Below are positions 6,044 to 12,958 of a stretch of DNA of 12,958 nt, piece by piece (position 1 is the first letter of the stretch; every line of letters begins with the position of its first letter). The DNA is from UBA6181 sp016934015 (lineage in GTDB: Bacteria > Bacillota_I > Bacilli_A > Acholeplasmatales > Acholeplasmataceae). Where the stretch lies: NCBI GenBank assembly GCA_036584525.1, contig JAZHDG010000095.1:1-12958 (forward strand), in the 5' to 3' direction. The notes below the pieces were generated by a model. The model was not told the origin of the DNA, ran no database searches, and saw nothing but the letters and a program-made list of their open reading frames with translations. Made by a program: the position numbers and the translations under genes.

Positions 6044-6052
6044 ATTATAGCA
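6044..6052 (-). promoter_or_regulatory. Extended -10 promoter of the sugar ABC ATPase gene
   Basis: On the minus strand TGCTATAAT (6052 to 6044) is a perfect extended -10 element, about 30 nt upstream of the ATG at 6013. The -35 position falls in the U-tract of the preceding terminator and is only a run of Ts. Confidence 0.65.
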
Positions 6053-6062
6053 AGCGTTTTCG
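6049..6062 (-). promoter_or_regulatory. cre-like (CcpA/LacI-family) operator candidate
   Basis: The minus-strand sequence CGAAAACGCTTGCT matches the catabolite-responsive element consensus TGNAANCGNTNNCA except for its first and last bases. It lies between the -35 and -10 regions of the sugar ATPase promoter, where a bound repressor would block RNA polymerase. The match is by eye, and the regulator is not encoded in this window. Confidence 0.4.
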
Positions 6063-6065
6063 TAT

Positions 6066-6088
6066 AAAAAAATGTGCAAAATGCACAT
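6066..6088 (-). terminator. Terminator of the lipoprotein/HTH operon
   Basis: On the minus strand ATGTGCA (6088-6082), a TTT loop and TGCACAT (6078-6072) precede six Ts. It starts 3 nt after the stop codon of the PucR-like gene. Confidence 0.82.
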
Positions 6089-6091
6089 ATT

Positions 6092-6667
6092 TTATGAAAT
6101 CAGTTGATAGATAATAACTGCATCTTGAAACCTTCTGACATCAAACCCTGTTTCTTGTAAGAACTTATCAAGTCTTTGAATTAAAGTATTACGGTGAATA
6201 TAAAGTTCTTTAGAAGCTTTTGACATATTTTGATCATTTTCAAAATAAATATTCAGTGTATCGAGCATCATATTATCTTTCGCGTATTTTCTTAAAAATT
6301 GTTCTTTTAGTATCGTTTTTGAAAGATGCATGATGGATTTTAAAACTTTTTGATCATTTAGAAATGGGCCAATCTTTTTTGGAACTAGTTCAATATAAGA
6401 ACTAATAAAGTGATAATGTATCATCAATTCATCTAGATTTTCAAAATAGAATGATTGATATAATACCAAATCATAGAGAGTATCTGAAAGCATATTTAAT
6501 GTGATTTCTTCAAAATCCAGTTCATCATATCCTTCGTAAATAAAAAGTGCTGAATTATCATTTTGAGTCATATCAATCACATGTACAAGAGACATAAATA
6601 AAGCATTTAAATCTTGTTGAATATCTGTCATATCATGAACACTCTTTATATAGATAAAGCGTTTCAA
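6092..6667 (-). CDS. Protein with PucR/CdaR-type C-terminal helix-turn-helix
   Basis: A 191-residue cytoplasmic protein starting at TTG (6667): AGGAAG lies 7 nt upstream, and longer frames would run 50 nt into the gene before. Residues about 133-187 fit the PucR/CdaR C-terminal HTH (HTH_30): MLDTLNIYFENDQNMSKASK, then LYIHRNTLIQRLDKFLQETG. The N-terminal 130 residues are mostly helical, acidic and not recognised; they lack the long sensor domains of classical PucR or CdaR. The TTG lies 4 nt after the TGA of the pseudoprotease gene, so it is the last gene of a three-gene operon. The link suggests it responds to, or controls, the envelope lipoproteins, but nothing in the sequence names its target. 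Confidence 0.72.
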   Translation of the reverse strand: MKRFIYIKSVHDMTDIQQDLNALFMSLVHVIDMTQNDNSALFIYEGYDELDFEEITLNMLSDTLYDLVLYQSFYFENLDELMIHYHFISSYIELVPKKIGPFLNDQKVLKSIMHLSKTILKEQFLRKYAKDNMMLDTLNIYFENDQNMSKASKELYIHRNTLIQRLDKFLQETGFDVRRFQDAVIIYQLIS

Positions 6668-6671
6668 AAAA

Positions 6672-7424
6672 TCACTTCCTTTCCAGTTGATGATAGTTTG
6701 TAATGACATTCGTAATGGCATCTAAAGTGATGATAACTGATTTACCTTCTAACAGTTCCGTTTGTAAACCCACCAGTTGAAGTTGACTATTCATAATTGC
6801 TCCACCATGGCTTAATTCATCTGAAGGTATGGATGTATAAATAAGATTTAAGTCAGACCGATAGTTTGTAATTAATCCCATCGAAGTTGCATTCTGAATT
6901 TTATAATGATTTCCTAGCAGCAATACAGGCTCACCAATCTTTGGTGCATATGTTGCCATATCAATCATGTCGTAGTGATAATATTTAGAAGTAATTGAAA
7001 TGATTGTAATAGGTTCAATAAGGTCATCATAAATCTGAGTTGCTAAATGGGTATTGTTCATATAATCAATAGCACTAATAATAACTTTTTGACCAATTAA
7101 TTTATTGGTTTGGTTTTGATCAATTAAAATAAAATATTCATCATCTACATGATCAAAAATTACCCCAGATGATATGCGTGTTTCAACTAAAATATTTAAG
7201 TTCGAAAAAACACTAACCTCAATTTTTACAATGGATGGCATAACTTTAATCATGGCATCATTAATCAGTTGGTAAAATTGTTCTTCTTCGGATATATCAT
7301 GATCAATATAAGCATCATATTGATTTGATAAATATTGAAAATCCTCACTTTTTTCTTCACCGATATACATACCACAACCACTTAATAATAATATTAAACC
7401 AATAATAAGTATGAGTCGTTTCAT
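6672..7424 (-). CDS. Lipoprotein, trypsin-like fold without catalytic triad (probable pseudoprotease)
   Basis: A 250-residue lipoprotein with signal sequence and lipobox LSGC (modified Cys17), so membrane-anchored and facing outward. It is a diverged paralogue of the preceding protease; anchors that align are IVKIEV/VVKIET, SSGVIF/GSGVIF, YFIL and the C-terminal QLQLVGL/QFQVIGI. The catalytic residues are gone: the His of ILTNNHV is N104, the Asp of YDLAV falls on E137/P138, and the nucleophile Ser of GSSGS is H206 (LSHGG). It is therefore probably inactive and may bind peptides or regulate its partner. Its ATG overlaps the protease stop (ATGA), with GAGGAGG just upstream. It ends in TGA, 4 nt before the TTG of the HTH gene. 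Confidence 0.8.
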   Translation of the reverse strand: MKRLILIIGLILLLSGCGMYIGEEKSEDFQYLSNQYDAYIDHDISEEEQFYQLINDAMIKVMPSIVKIEVSVFSNLNILVETRISSGVIFDHVDDEYFILIDQNQTNKLIGQKVIISAIDYMNNTHLATQIYDDLIEPITIISITSKYYHYDMIDMATYAPKIGEPVLLLGNHYKIQNATSMGLITNYRSDLNLIYTSIPSDELSHGGAIMNSQLQLVGLQTELLEGKSVIITLDAITNVITNYHQLERK

Positions 7425-8221
7425 GATGCTGCCTCCTCATATTTAAAGTCATTGGCAAGCAAAAACTCTATAACTTTTTCTACAGGTATAGAAAATGAGA
7501 ATGTCGAAAAATCTTCTGATTCACCAAAATTACCTGCAAATAAAATTCCAATCACTTGAAATTGATTGTTAACAACAACACTTCCACTGCTACCTTGTTT
7601 TACAGGAGTATCTGAAACAATGACATCAAAGTCAACTTTTATAACATCAGATATGGGATTACTGATATTGACATTTTGATAAGATAGGACTTTTCCTAAT
7701 GTAATTGCATTAGCTTGTTCGTGCGGGTAACCTAAAATTGCTATTCGCTCATCAATCATAGGATTCTTCGATGAAAATATTAAATTCTCAATTACTAAAT
7801 CACCTTTAGGCATTTTTAAGACAGCTAGATCATATGAAGTATCACTTGCCAATAGGGTTGCAGTATATTTATTTCCTTGGTAATCATACACAGAAAAATC
7901 GGTGCGACCTTCATTTTCTGAATAAGTCACATGATTATTTGTTAAAATAAAATAGTTTGTGTCATCTTGAGTGAAAATAACACCAGACCCTGTAGAGCTT
8001 GAAAATGGCATATAATTAATCGTCTCAATCTTAACAACACTTAAAATCGTTCTGGTTGAGAGCGTATTATAATAATCGATTTTAGATTGATAATCCTCTT
8101 TATAATATTCAAGATGCGTTGTAAATTCAAGATCGAGATCTTGATAAGTTTTTATTCCTTCACAACTCGATAAAGTAAATGTAAATAAAATAATAACCCA
8201 TAGTGCAAATAATTTCTTCAT
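7421..8221 (-). CDS. Trypsin-like serine protease lipoprotein (S1C/DegP-like catalytic domain)
   Basis: A 266-residue secreted lipoprotein. The N-terminus has a charged start, a hydrophobic stretch and lipobox LSSC (Cys20). The chymotrypsin-fold domain spans about residues 58-255 with a full triad: H97 in FILTNNHV, D131 in SYDLAVLK, and S212 in KQGSSGSVV. It has no PDZ domain, unlike HtrA/DegP, so it is a minimal surface protease. A helical, acidic stretch (24-57) may be a spacer from the membrane. SD-like AAGGTGAT precedes the ATG. It heads a three-gene operon with a pseudoprotease paralogue and an HTH protein. A role in envelope quality control or regulated proteolysis is inferred. Confidence 0.87.
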   Translation of the reverse strand: MKKLFALWVIILFTFTLSSCEGIKTYQDLDLEFTTHLEYYKEDYQSKIDYYNTLSTRTILSVVKIETINYMPFSSSTGSGVIFTQDDTNYFILTNNHVTYSENEGRTDFSVYDYQGNKYTATLLASDTSYDLAVLKMPKGDLVIENLIFSSKNPMIDERIAILGYPHEQANAITLGKVLSYQNVNISNPISDVIKVDFDVIVSDTPVKQGSSGSVVVNNQFQVIGILFAGNFGESEDFSTFSFSIPVEKVIEFLLANDFKYEEAAS

Positions 8222-8238
8222 GGCATCACCTTATTGCT

Positions 8239-8244
8239 ATTTTA
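8239..8244 (-). promoter_or_regulatory. Weak candidate -10 for the protease operon
   Basis: TAAAAT on the minus strand lies 17 nt upstream of the protease ATG. The -35 position falls in the T-run of the suf terminator, and no TGn element is present. It is the best candidate in this 82-bp gap, but only weak. Confidence 0.3.
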
Positions 8245-8261
8245 CGCTATTTTGTAGAAAT

Positions 8262-8288
8262 AAAAAAGATATGAGCATTCATATCTTT
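8262..8288 (-). terminator. Terminator of the suf operon
   Basis: On the minus strand AAAGATATGA (8288-8279), an ATGC loop and TCATATCTTT (8274-8265) followed by TTT form a perfect 10-bp stem 15 nt after the sufB stop. The plus strand also ends in a T-rich run, so it may work both ways. Confidence 0.88.
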
Positions 8289-8303
8289 ATTTTTTCATTA
8301 AAA

Positions 8304-9713
8304 TTAACCAATTGACCCTTCCATCTCCAATTTAATCAACTGATTAAGTTCAATCGCATATTCCATTGGAAGTTCTTTTGCAAATGGTTCAATAAATCCC
8401 ATAACAATCATTTCAGTGGCTTCTTCTTCGGTTAACCCACGACTCATGAGATAGAATAATTGCTCTTCACTGATTTTTGAAACAGTGGCTTCATGTTCTA
8501 GGAATACATCACTATTTCTCACAATGTTTGTCGGTATGGTATCACTAAATGAATAATCATCTAAAATAATCGTATCACATTCTACATGGGCTTTAGCACC
8601 TTTCGCATTTTTACCAAAATCAACTTTTCCACGATAATTGACTGATCCACCACCACGACTAATCGATTTAGAAATAATGGTTGAAGTCGTGTTAGGGGCC
8701 ACGTGAATCATTTTAGCTCCTGCATCTTGAATTTGATTTTTTCCAGCAAAAGCAATCGAGATTGTTGTCCCTTTTGCCCGTTCTCCAAGAAGAACACAAG
8801 ATGGATACTTCATATTGACACTACTTCCAATATTTCCATCAATCCATTCCATATGCCCGTTTTCATAAACAAAGGCACGCTTAGTGACTAAATTAATAAC
8901 ATTAGTAGACCAGTTTTGAATGGTTGTATAACGACATGTTGCATCTTTTTCAACAATAATTTCAACAATTGCGGCGTGAAGTGAATCCCTTGAATAAACA
9001 GGGGCGGTACAGCCCTCAACATAATTCACTGAAGCACCTTCATCGACGATAATTAATGTTCTTTCAAACTGTCCCATCTGATCAGAATTAATTCTAAAAT
9101 ACGATTGTAAAGGCTTTTCAACTTTGACACCTTTAGGGACATAAATGAATGATCCACCACTCCATACAGCGCTGTTTAATGCTGCATATTTATTATCATT
9201 AAATGGAATTATCTTACCAAAATATTTTTTAACTAAATCTGGATGTTCGCGAAGTGCAGTATCTGTATCTACATAGATAACACCTAATTCATCTAATTCT
9301 TTCATTGTGTTATGATAGACAACTTCACTTTCAAATTGTGTCGATACACCAGCTAAATAATTACGTTCAGCTTCGGGGATTCCTAATTTTTCAAAAGTTT
9401 CTTTAATTTCAATCGGGACCTCATCCCAACTTGTCTCAGCTCGATCACTTGCTCTTAAAAAATATGTAAAATCATCAAAATCGATAAACGAAAGATCTGG
9501 ACCCCAGGTTGGATTTTTCAATTCTAAAAACTTTTTATAGCTTTTTAAACGAAAATCAAGCATCCACTCAGGCTCACCCTTCATTTTCGAGATCGTTCTT
9601 AATTTATCTTCATCAAGCCCTTTTCCGGTATCATAAACTGGCTTTGATTCTGTGTGGAACCCAAACTGATAATCACCGACAATGGCATCTATTTTCTTTT
9701 TGTTATCATCCAT
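8304..9713 (-). CDS. sufB: SufB, Fe-S cluster scaffold subunit
   Basis: A 469-residue protein of normal SufB length. SufB forms the SufBC2D scaffold on which Fe-S clusters are assembled in the cytoplasm. I start it at the ATG at 9713: AAGGAGG lies 9 nt upstream, and a longer frame back to 9776 would run into sufU. Diagnostic stretches are SGGSFIYVPKGVKVEKPLQS, VEGCTAPVYSRDSLHAA, the C-terminal region with VFLEHEATVSKISEEQLFYL, and SRGLTEEEATEMIVMGFIEP. Cysteines are present in the beta-helix core, as needed for persulfide and cluster work. The start overlaps the sufU stop by 8 nt (ATGGATGA). It is the last gene of the operon. Confidence 0.96.
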   Translation of the reverse strand: MDDNKKKIDAIVGDYQFGFHTESKPVYDTGKGLDEDKLRTISKMKGEPEWMLDFRLKSYKKFLELKNPTWGPDLSFIDFDDFTYFLRASDRAETSWDEVPIEIKETFEKLGIPEAERNYLAGVSTQFESEVVYHNTMKELDELGVIYVDTDTALREHPDLVKKYFGKIIPFNDNKYAALNSAVWSGGSFIYVPKGVKVEKPLQSYFRINSDQMGQFERTLIIVDEGASVNYVEGCTAPVYSRDSLHAAIVEIIVEKDATCRYTTIQNWSTNVINLVTKRAFVYENGHMEWIDGNIGSSVNMKYPSCVLLGERAKGTTISIAFAGKNQIQDAGAKMIHVAPNTTSTIISKSISRGGGSVNYRGKVDFGKNAKGAKAHVECDTIILDDYSFSDTIPTNIVRNSDVFLEHEATVSKISEEQLFYLMSRGLTEEEATEMIVMGFIEPFAKELPMEYAIELNQLIKLEMEGSIG

Positions 9714-10152
9714 GTTGTTCTTCCTCCTTAATTTTTTTGATTCCTTGTTCCACCGCTTTCCATGCCAGTGTTGCACATTTTATACGTGCGGGAAACTGTG
9801 AAACTCCTTGATAAACAATTGCATCTCCTTTAAGAATTTCCGGATTATATGGATATCCTTTAATGAGCTCATAAAACTCTGATATGATTTTTATGGCTTG
9901 ATCAATGTCTTGACCTTTTAATGTTTCTGTCATCACACTCGCACTTGAACAACAAATAGAACACCCAGTACCTTGATGTCTTATATCATCTATTTTGTGG
10001 TCTTTAACATGCATTTGTATGGTCATCTCATCACCACAACTTGGATTATTCAAATGGATCATCAAATAGCTTGAATCTGCAACCAAACCTTTATTTTTAG
10101 GATGCTTGTAGTGGTCCATAATCACTTGACGATAAAGTTGTTCAATGTTCAT
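9706..10152 (-). CDS. sufU: SufU, sulfur-accepting Fe-S assembly protein
   Basis: A 148-residue IscU-fold protein of the Firmicutes SufU type. SufU binds zinc and takes persulfide sulfur from SufS to pass to SufBCD. The zinc and acceptor residues are visible: C39 and D41 in NPSCGDE, C64 in GTGCSI, and C126 in RIKCATLAW. The insertion that separates SufU from IscU is present between C64 and C126. Where B. subtilis SufU reads GCSISMASAS, this one reads GCSICCSSAS, giving two extra adjacent cysteines (67, 68). The SD AAGGAG overlaps the sufS stop, and the ATG follows that stop by 10 nt. Confidence 0.95.
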   Translation of the reverse strand: MNIEQLYRQVIMDHYKHPKNKGLVADSSYLMIHLNNPSCGDEMTIQMHVKDHKIDDIRHQGTGCSICCSSASVMTETLKGQDIDQAIKIISEFYELIKGYPYNPEILKGDAIVYQGVSQFPARIKCATLAWKAVEQGIKKIKEEEQHG

Positions 10153-10162
10153 AATAATCTCC

Positions 10163-11368
10163 TTAAAATTGTCTGAAGAAATCCCTAGCTGCTATGACAC
10201 TTTGAATAAATACATCACAATCGTGTCGGTCATTATATACATGAATTGATGCTCTAAGTGTTGATTGAACACCTAAAAATTGACTCACGAGTTGTGCACA
10301 ATGGTGCCCAGCTCTTACACTTACTTTTGTACTATCTAGCATTGTAGCAATATCATGAGGATGAACACCATCTATATTAAATGCAATGACAGGATTATCT
10401 GATGTTTTATTATAGATAGTTACTCCTTCAACTTTCATGAGTTGTTTTAATAAATATTGATGAATTTCGTGGGTGTGATGATGCATATCATCAAATCCTA
10501 CTGATTCAATATAATCAATGGCTGCTGATAAACCAATCGCACCACTTATTACAGGTGTCCCCGCTTCAAAACGAAGTGGTGCATCCTTAAATGTCACTGA
10601 ATCTTTCGTGACTTGATCAACCATTTCTCCACCGTACTCATAGGGTTCTATTTGGTTCAAGAGTTTTTCTTTTCCGTATAGAACTCCAACACCTGATGGA
10701 CCAAACATTTTATGTCCAGAAAAAGCTAAAAAATCAACATCCAGCTTTTTTACATCTAATTTCATATGTGGTGCTGATTGAGCTGCATCTAAAATGACAA
10801 TTGCATTTTTTTCATGTGCAAGTCTTGTTATTTCTTCTATCGGAGTTAAATAGCCCATGACATTTGATACATGTGTAATAGCAACTATTTTTGTTTGATT
10901 AGTTAATACTTTTTTAAAACCTTCTACTGTAATTCTTCCTTCGTCTGTCAACGGGATATATACTAACTTTGCTCCGGTTTTTTGAGCTGCTATCATCCAA
11001 GGTAATAACGATGAATGATGTTCAAGTTCACTAGTAATAATCTCATCGCCAGGTTTAAGTGTGTGTAGAAAAGCTTGAGCAACCAAATTAAGCGCTGAAG
11101 TTGTTCCTCTCGTAAAAATGATTTCTTCTTCCTTAGCATTAATAAATCTTGCCACATTTTGACGAGCATGCTCATATAATGCTGTAGCTTCATAAGCAAG
11201 ATCATAGACACCACGATGAACATTTACTCCTAAAGCCTGATAATAATGGGTAACTTCATCAATAGAGCGCTTTACCTTAAGTGAAGATGCAGCACTATCA
11301 AAAAAGATAAGATTAGGATGTGTTTGGTAAATCGGAAAATCTTTGCGGATTTTATTTACATCAATCAT
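10163..11368 (-). CDS. sufS: SufS, cysteine desulfurase (type II)
   Basis: A 401-residue PLP enzyme of normal length that converts cysteine to alanine and holds the sulfur as a persulfide. Visible are N-terminal FFDSAASS, the PLP-stacking and binding region with H117/H118 in ELEHHSS, ILDAAQSAPH (192-201), the PLP lysine K220 in FSGHKMFGPSG, and the persulfide cysteine C357 in RAGHHCAQ, in the short rigid loop typical of type II enzymes. Such enzymes depend on SufU, encoded next. The start overlaps the sufD stop (ATGA). It may also feed ThiI, whose gene begins at the other end of the window. Confidence 0.97.
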   Translation of the reverse strand: MIDVNKIRKDFPIYQTHPNLIFFDSAASSLKVKRSIDEVTHYYQALGVNVHRGVYDLAYEATALYEHARQNVARFINAKEEEIIFTRGTTSALNLVAQAFLHTLKPGDEIITSELEHHSSLLPWMIAAQKTGAKLVYIPLTDEGRITVEGFKKVLTNQTKIVAITHVSNVMGYLTPIEEITRLAHEKNAIVILDAAQSAPHMKLDVKKLDVDFLAFSGHKMFGPSGVGVLYGKEKLLNQIEPYEYGGEMVDQVTKDSVTFKDAPLRFEAGTPVISGAIGLSAAIDYIESVGFDDMHHHTHEIHQYLLKQLMKVEGVTIYNKTSDNPVIAFNIDGVHPHDIATMLDSTKVSVRAGHHCAQLVSQFLGVQSTLRASIHVYNDRHDCDVFIQSVIAARDFFRQF

Positions 11369-12240
11369 ATTCTTGAGTTTACGAGATTGACGAATCTTTC
11401 TTTTAAAGGTTCATCATCGATTTCATCGATGACCGGTTTTAAAAAGCCATTAATAATCAATTTTTCAGCCTCTTGTTGTGTTAAACCACGACTTTTCAAG
11501 TAATAAAGCACATCTTCTTCAATTTTACCAATCGTTGCACCGTGTCCAGCTTTAACATCATACTCATCGATTAATAAAATAGGGTTGACCTCAACAATCG
11601 CTTGATCCGATGTGATGATACCTTTTAAGGTTTGGAAAGCATTCGCATTCTTCATACCTTTCTCAATTTTTTCAACACCATTTAAAATTATTTTTCCTTG
11701 TTTGTTTGCAATCCCAATGTTTGTCATATCACCAATGGTATTTGGAGCTTTGTGAACAATTAACACATCAATATTTTGTTGATTTTCATCTGATGATACA
11801 GCAACAGCTCGCATTTTAACTTCAGCACCTTCACCAATTAAATCAACGTGCATTTTTGCATCAATAATATCACTCACAAACCCACCTAATAAATCGAGCT
11901 TAGCATCACGTTCAGCAGTAAAATAATGTTCAACTAAACCTTTTTTACTTTTTAATTCGCTTACTAATAAATATTTGACATGGCTATTTTTCTTTGCAAG
12001 TAAATCAAAATGATATTGACTGGCTTCAAGGGTGTCATTTTGTACTTCTAAAATGATTTTAATACTTGTATTTTCTGAAACAATGATTTTTAATGATTCA
12101 TTATGATCATCCAAAATGGTAATTTTTATCGGATCTTGAAATGCTATATTCTTTGGAATGGTTAATGTCTGATTATCATAAACAAAATCTTTAGGTAATT
12201 TTGTTTGGACCATCTGTTCTTTAATCAGTATTTCTCTCAT
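11365..12240 (-). CDS. sufD: SufD, Fe-S scaffold subunit (short form)
   Basis: A 291-residue member of the SufB/SufD family; it pairs with SufB and holds SufC in the SufBC2D scaffold. The C-terminal half is the best conserved: KGMKNANAFQTLKG, VEVNPILLIDEYDVKAGHGA with the conserved His of HGATIG, and DVLYYLKSRGLTQQEAEKLI for SufC contact. SufD proteins are usually over 400 residues; here the N-terminal helical region is largely missing and the protein goes almost directly into the beta-helix. The frame is intact, so this is a compact form rather than a broken gene. The ATG overlaps the sufC stop by one base (TAATG), with only a weak SD, so translation is coupled. Confidence 0.92.
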   Translation of the reverse strand: MREILIKEQMVQTKLPKDFVYDNQTLTIPKNIAFQDPIKITILDDHNESLKIIVSENTSIKIILEVQNDTLEASQYHFDLLAKKNSHVKYLLVSELKSKKGLVEHYFTAERDAKLDLLGGFVSDIIDAKMHVDLIGEGAEVKMRAVAVSSDENQQNIDVLIVHKAPNTIGDMTNIGIANKQGKIILNGVEKIEKGMKNANAFQTLKGIITSDQAIVEVNPILLIDEYDVKAGHGATIGKIEEDVLYYLKSRGLTQQEAEKLIINGFLKPVIDEIDDEPLKERFVNLVNSRI

Positions 12241-12958
12241 TATTCTTCGCCTTCAGCAAATTCAATTCCGAGTTCATCTTTAATCCATTCATAACCATTC
12301 TTATCAATCTTTTCAATAAGTTCTTGTCCACCACTTAACACAATTTTACCATCAATCATAATATGAACATTTGTAGGTTTGATATGGTCTAAAATTCGTT
12401 GATAATGGGTAATGAGAATACAACCAAAGTTTTCATCAACAAGGTCACTTACATTTTCACCAACAATTTTTAATGCATCAACATCCAATCCTGAATCAAT
12501 TTCATCTAAAATAGCAAATTTTGGACGAATGACTTTAAGCTGCAATATTTCATTTCTTTTACGTTCTCCACCACTAAATCCTTCATTTAAATATCGATGC
12601 GCTAGATCTGGACGCATTTTTAATTCTTCAACGACTTTCTCATACTTTAATGCAAACTCAAATAAACCAACTTCTTTACCCGAAGTTGCACGAAGTGCTT
12701 GACGCATGAAATCACTATTTGTGACTCCAGGAACTTCTGCAGGATATTGCATCGCTAAAAATAAACCTGCTCTTGCACGTTCATCAACTTCAAGATCTAA
12801 TAAATTTATTCCGTCTAATAAAGCTTCGCCTTCAGTAACTACGTATTTTGGATGGCCCATAAGCGCACTAGCAAGTGTTGATTTACCCGTGCCATTTGGT
12901 CCCATAATTGCGTGAACTTCACCAGAATTGACCACAAGGTCAACTCCTTTTAATATTT
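12240..12958 (-). CDS. sufC: SufC, Fe-S assembly ATPase (5' end outside the window)
   Basis: 238 residues of an ABC-type ATPase are visible and the frame is open to the window edge. The first readable residues, ILKGVDLVVNSGEVHAIMGP, are internal to SufC, so about 20 N-terminal residues are missing and the GTG at 12935 is not the start. Motifs: Walker A GPNGTGKST, the SufC-type signature FSGGERKRNEILQ, Walker B FAILDEIDSGLD, and the switch His in ITHYQRIL. SufC is cytoplasmic and drives conformational change in SufBCD rather than transport. It is the first visible gene of sufCDSUB; the promoter lies outside. Confidence 0.96.
   Translation of the reverse strand, partial: ILKGVDLVVNSGEVHAIMGPNGTGKSTLASALMGHPKYVVTEGEALLDGINLLDLEVDERARAGLFLAMQYPAEVPGVTNSDFMRQALRATSGKEVGLFEFALKYEKVVEELKMRPDLAHRYLNEGFSGGERKRNEILQLKVIRPKFAILDEIDSGLDVDALKIVGENVSDLVDENFGCILITHYQRILDHIKPTNVHIMIDGKIVLSGGQELIEKIDKNGYEWIKDELGIEFAEGEE

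Noticed and set aside
6668..6721. ATG starts at 6721 or 6709 for the PucR-like gene
   Set aside because: They lie inside the upstream lipoprotein gene without an SD, while the TTG at 6667 has AGGAAG at 7 nt.
8703..9811. Plus-strand open frames opposite sufB and sufU
   Set aside because: They are antisense to conserved Suf genes and the translations are low-complexity shadow sequence.
12412..12915. Open frames on the plus strand opposite sufC
   Set aside because: They are antisense to the strongly conserved sufC, lack SD sequences and resemble no protein family.
12935..12937. GTG near 12935 as the sufC start
   Set aside because: The frame continues upstream with ILKGVDL, a normal internal SufC sequence, so the gene simply runs out of the window.
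1..12958. tRNA/rRNA genes, CRISPR arrays, insertion sequences, prophage or integration sites
   Set aside because: I saw no cloverleaf with TTCGA-type T-loop, no regularly spaced direct repeats, and no transposase, integrase or terminal inverted repeats.
1..12958. Genetic code 4 (UGA = Trp), as in Mycoplasma
   Set aside because: UGA ends several genes in natural overlaps (for example 7421-7423, 9706-9708 and 11365-11367), and Trp codons in conserved motifs are UGG.

Overview
The window is AT-rich, tightly packed chromosomal DNA from a low-GC Firmicute or Mollicute relative. UGA is read as stop in several genes (the two protease-like lipoproteins, sufU, sufD) and Trp is encoded by UGG, so the code is the standard one. 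A SUF cluster in Firmicutes order, a cysteine-free ribosomal protein S4, lipoboxes, a MsmX/UgpC-type sugar ATPase and a ComK-like protein fit an Acholeplasma-like organism best. This is inference from content, not from a marker phylogeny.

Layout, left to right. (1) 1-252, minus: 5' end of thiI. It is divergent from a plus-strand free methionine-(R)-sulfoxide reductase gene (310-759), with overlapping extended -10 promoters between them. (2) 749-1579, plus: a near-consensus promoter, a structured leader of about 158 nt with a pseudoknot and a Shine-Dalgarno (SD) hairpin, rpsD, and a terminator. (3) 4433-1592, minus: operon pgk - XRE/cupin regulator - HPr (ptsH) - tpiA, very tightly coupled. 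(4) 4872-4459, minus: a ComK-like gene just behind the terminator of the sugar ABC ATPase gene (6013-4904). (5) 8221-6092, minus: operon of a trypsin-like lipoprotein protease, a lipoprotein paralogue without the catalytic triad, and a PucR/CdaR-type helix-turn-helix protein starting at TTG. (6) 12958-8304, minus: sufC(partial)-sufD-sufS-sufU-sufB, ending in a strong terminator.

How the parts work together. SufS takes sulfur from cysteine, SufU accepts it, and SufBCD assembles Fe-S clusters. ThiI, at the other end, also needs a cysteine desulfurase for tRNA thiolation. The glycolytic operon joins two enzymes to a small regulator and an HPr that keeps the His and Ser phosphorylation sites but lacks the usual Arg-Pro after the His. 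The ABC ATPase probably energises sugar importers encoded elsewhere. Its promoter carries a cre-like sequence.

The strongest leads are the rpsD leader, where an identical 8-mer upstream and at the ribosome binding site can compete for one complement; the atypical HPr; the protease/pseudoprotease lipoprotein pair with its HTH partner; and the ComK-like gene behind a terminator. I see no tRNA, rRNA, CRISPR, insertion sequence or prophage. There is no gene-free stretch over 300 bases. The longest, 760-941, is the rpsD leader.
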